From: Lingula anatina
Taxonomy: Eukaryota > Brachiopoda > Lingulata > Lingulida > Lingulidae
NCBI RefSeq assembly: GCF_001039355.2
Contig: NW_019774637.1
Coordinates: 146,927-206,926, forward strand
Direction of reading: 5' to 3'
DNA length: 60,000 nucleotides
The notes beneath the pieces were generated by a model. It had not been told where the DNA came from. It ran no database searches and was given only the letters and a program-made list of their open reading frames with translations. The translations under genes and the position numbers were made by a program. The number at the start of each line of letters is the position of its first letter. The stretch's first letter is position 1. Shown here in pieces: positions 59,904-60,000 of the stretch.

Positions 59904-60000
59904 GCAAGTTATCTCGAATAAGTTAGGAAATGCTTAATGATTGTTTATTAGGCAAAAACAAGCTTATGGTAAAACACAGATAGAAAGAAATTGCATGCCT

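Larger units (their letters stand above)
57384..60000 (+). repeat. ~1.5-kb near-identical direct repeat of RECQL4 exons 6-8
   Basis: Text from 57384 onward reappears from 58919 (right after N at 58918) to the window end. From exon 6 on the offset is a constant 1522 bp. The first about 110 bp of the copies differ by several substitutions and a net 13-bp indel. Exon 6 then has one substitution (AGAGGAAAG against AGAGAAAAG), after which I see identity. The pattern fits two haplotypes joined end to end, or a very recent duplication. Confidence 0.92.

Overview
The window is animal nuclear DNA: AT-rich, intron-dense, full of microsatellites and small foldback elements, with GT-AG introns throughout. 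The gene set (ATP9-type P4-ATPase, RanBP9/10, TSNAXIP1, omega GST, an intron-containing expansin, p22phox, RECQL4) fits a non-vertebrate bilaterian. A mollusc or other lophotrochozoan is my best guess, because of the expansin and the base composition, but the sequence alone does not prove it.

Layout. 172-11696 (+): 24 exons of an ATP9A/ATP9B-like phospholipid-transporting ATPase, lacking only its first exon(s). 11697-16616: convergent 3' region with two foldback elements. 16617-33439 (-): complete 12-exon RANBP9/RANBP10 orthologue. 33830-41991 (+): complete 15-exon TSNAXIP1 orthologue, head-to-head with RANBP9/10 across 390 bp, the same divergent pair found in vertebrates. 42978-45344 (-): complete 5-exon omega-class glutathione S-transferase. 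46752-50700 (+): complete 6-exon secreted expansin-like protein, the most unusual gene here. 51806-53913 (-): complete 6-exon CYBA (p22phox). 54448-58866 (+): first nine exons of RECQL4, head-to-head with CYBA across 534 bp. From 58919 to the end, RECQL4 exons 6-8 and their introns are repeated after a single N. Every complete gene model adds up to an intact frame (RANBP 625 aa, TSNAXIP1 724 aa, GSTO 240 aa, expansin 246 aa, CYBA 172 aa).

The genes form no single pathway. They are ordinary neighbours: a flippase, a ubiquitin-ligase-type scaffold, a coiled-coil sperm/cilia-type protein, a redox enzyme, a wall-loosening-type protein, the NADPH-oxidase small subunit and a replication helicase.

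The strongest unexplained pattern is a set of short tandem duplications anchored on exon/intron borders. Six are in ATP9 (exons 4, 6, 7, 14, 16, 21) and one is in RANBP9/10 (exon 4). They leave decoy splice sites or partial exon copies in the introns. Two single-N positions (23985 and 58918) each sit at a junction of repeated sequence, one a 210-bp perfect inverted repeat and the other a 1.5-kb near-perfect direct repeat. Both look like assembly joins.
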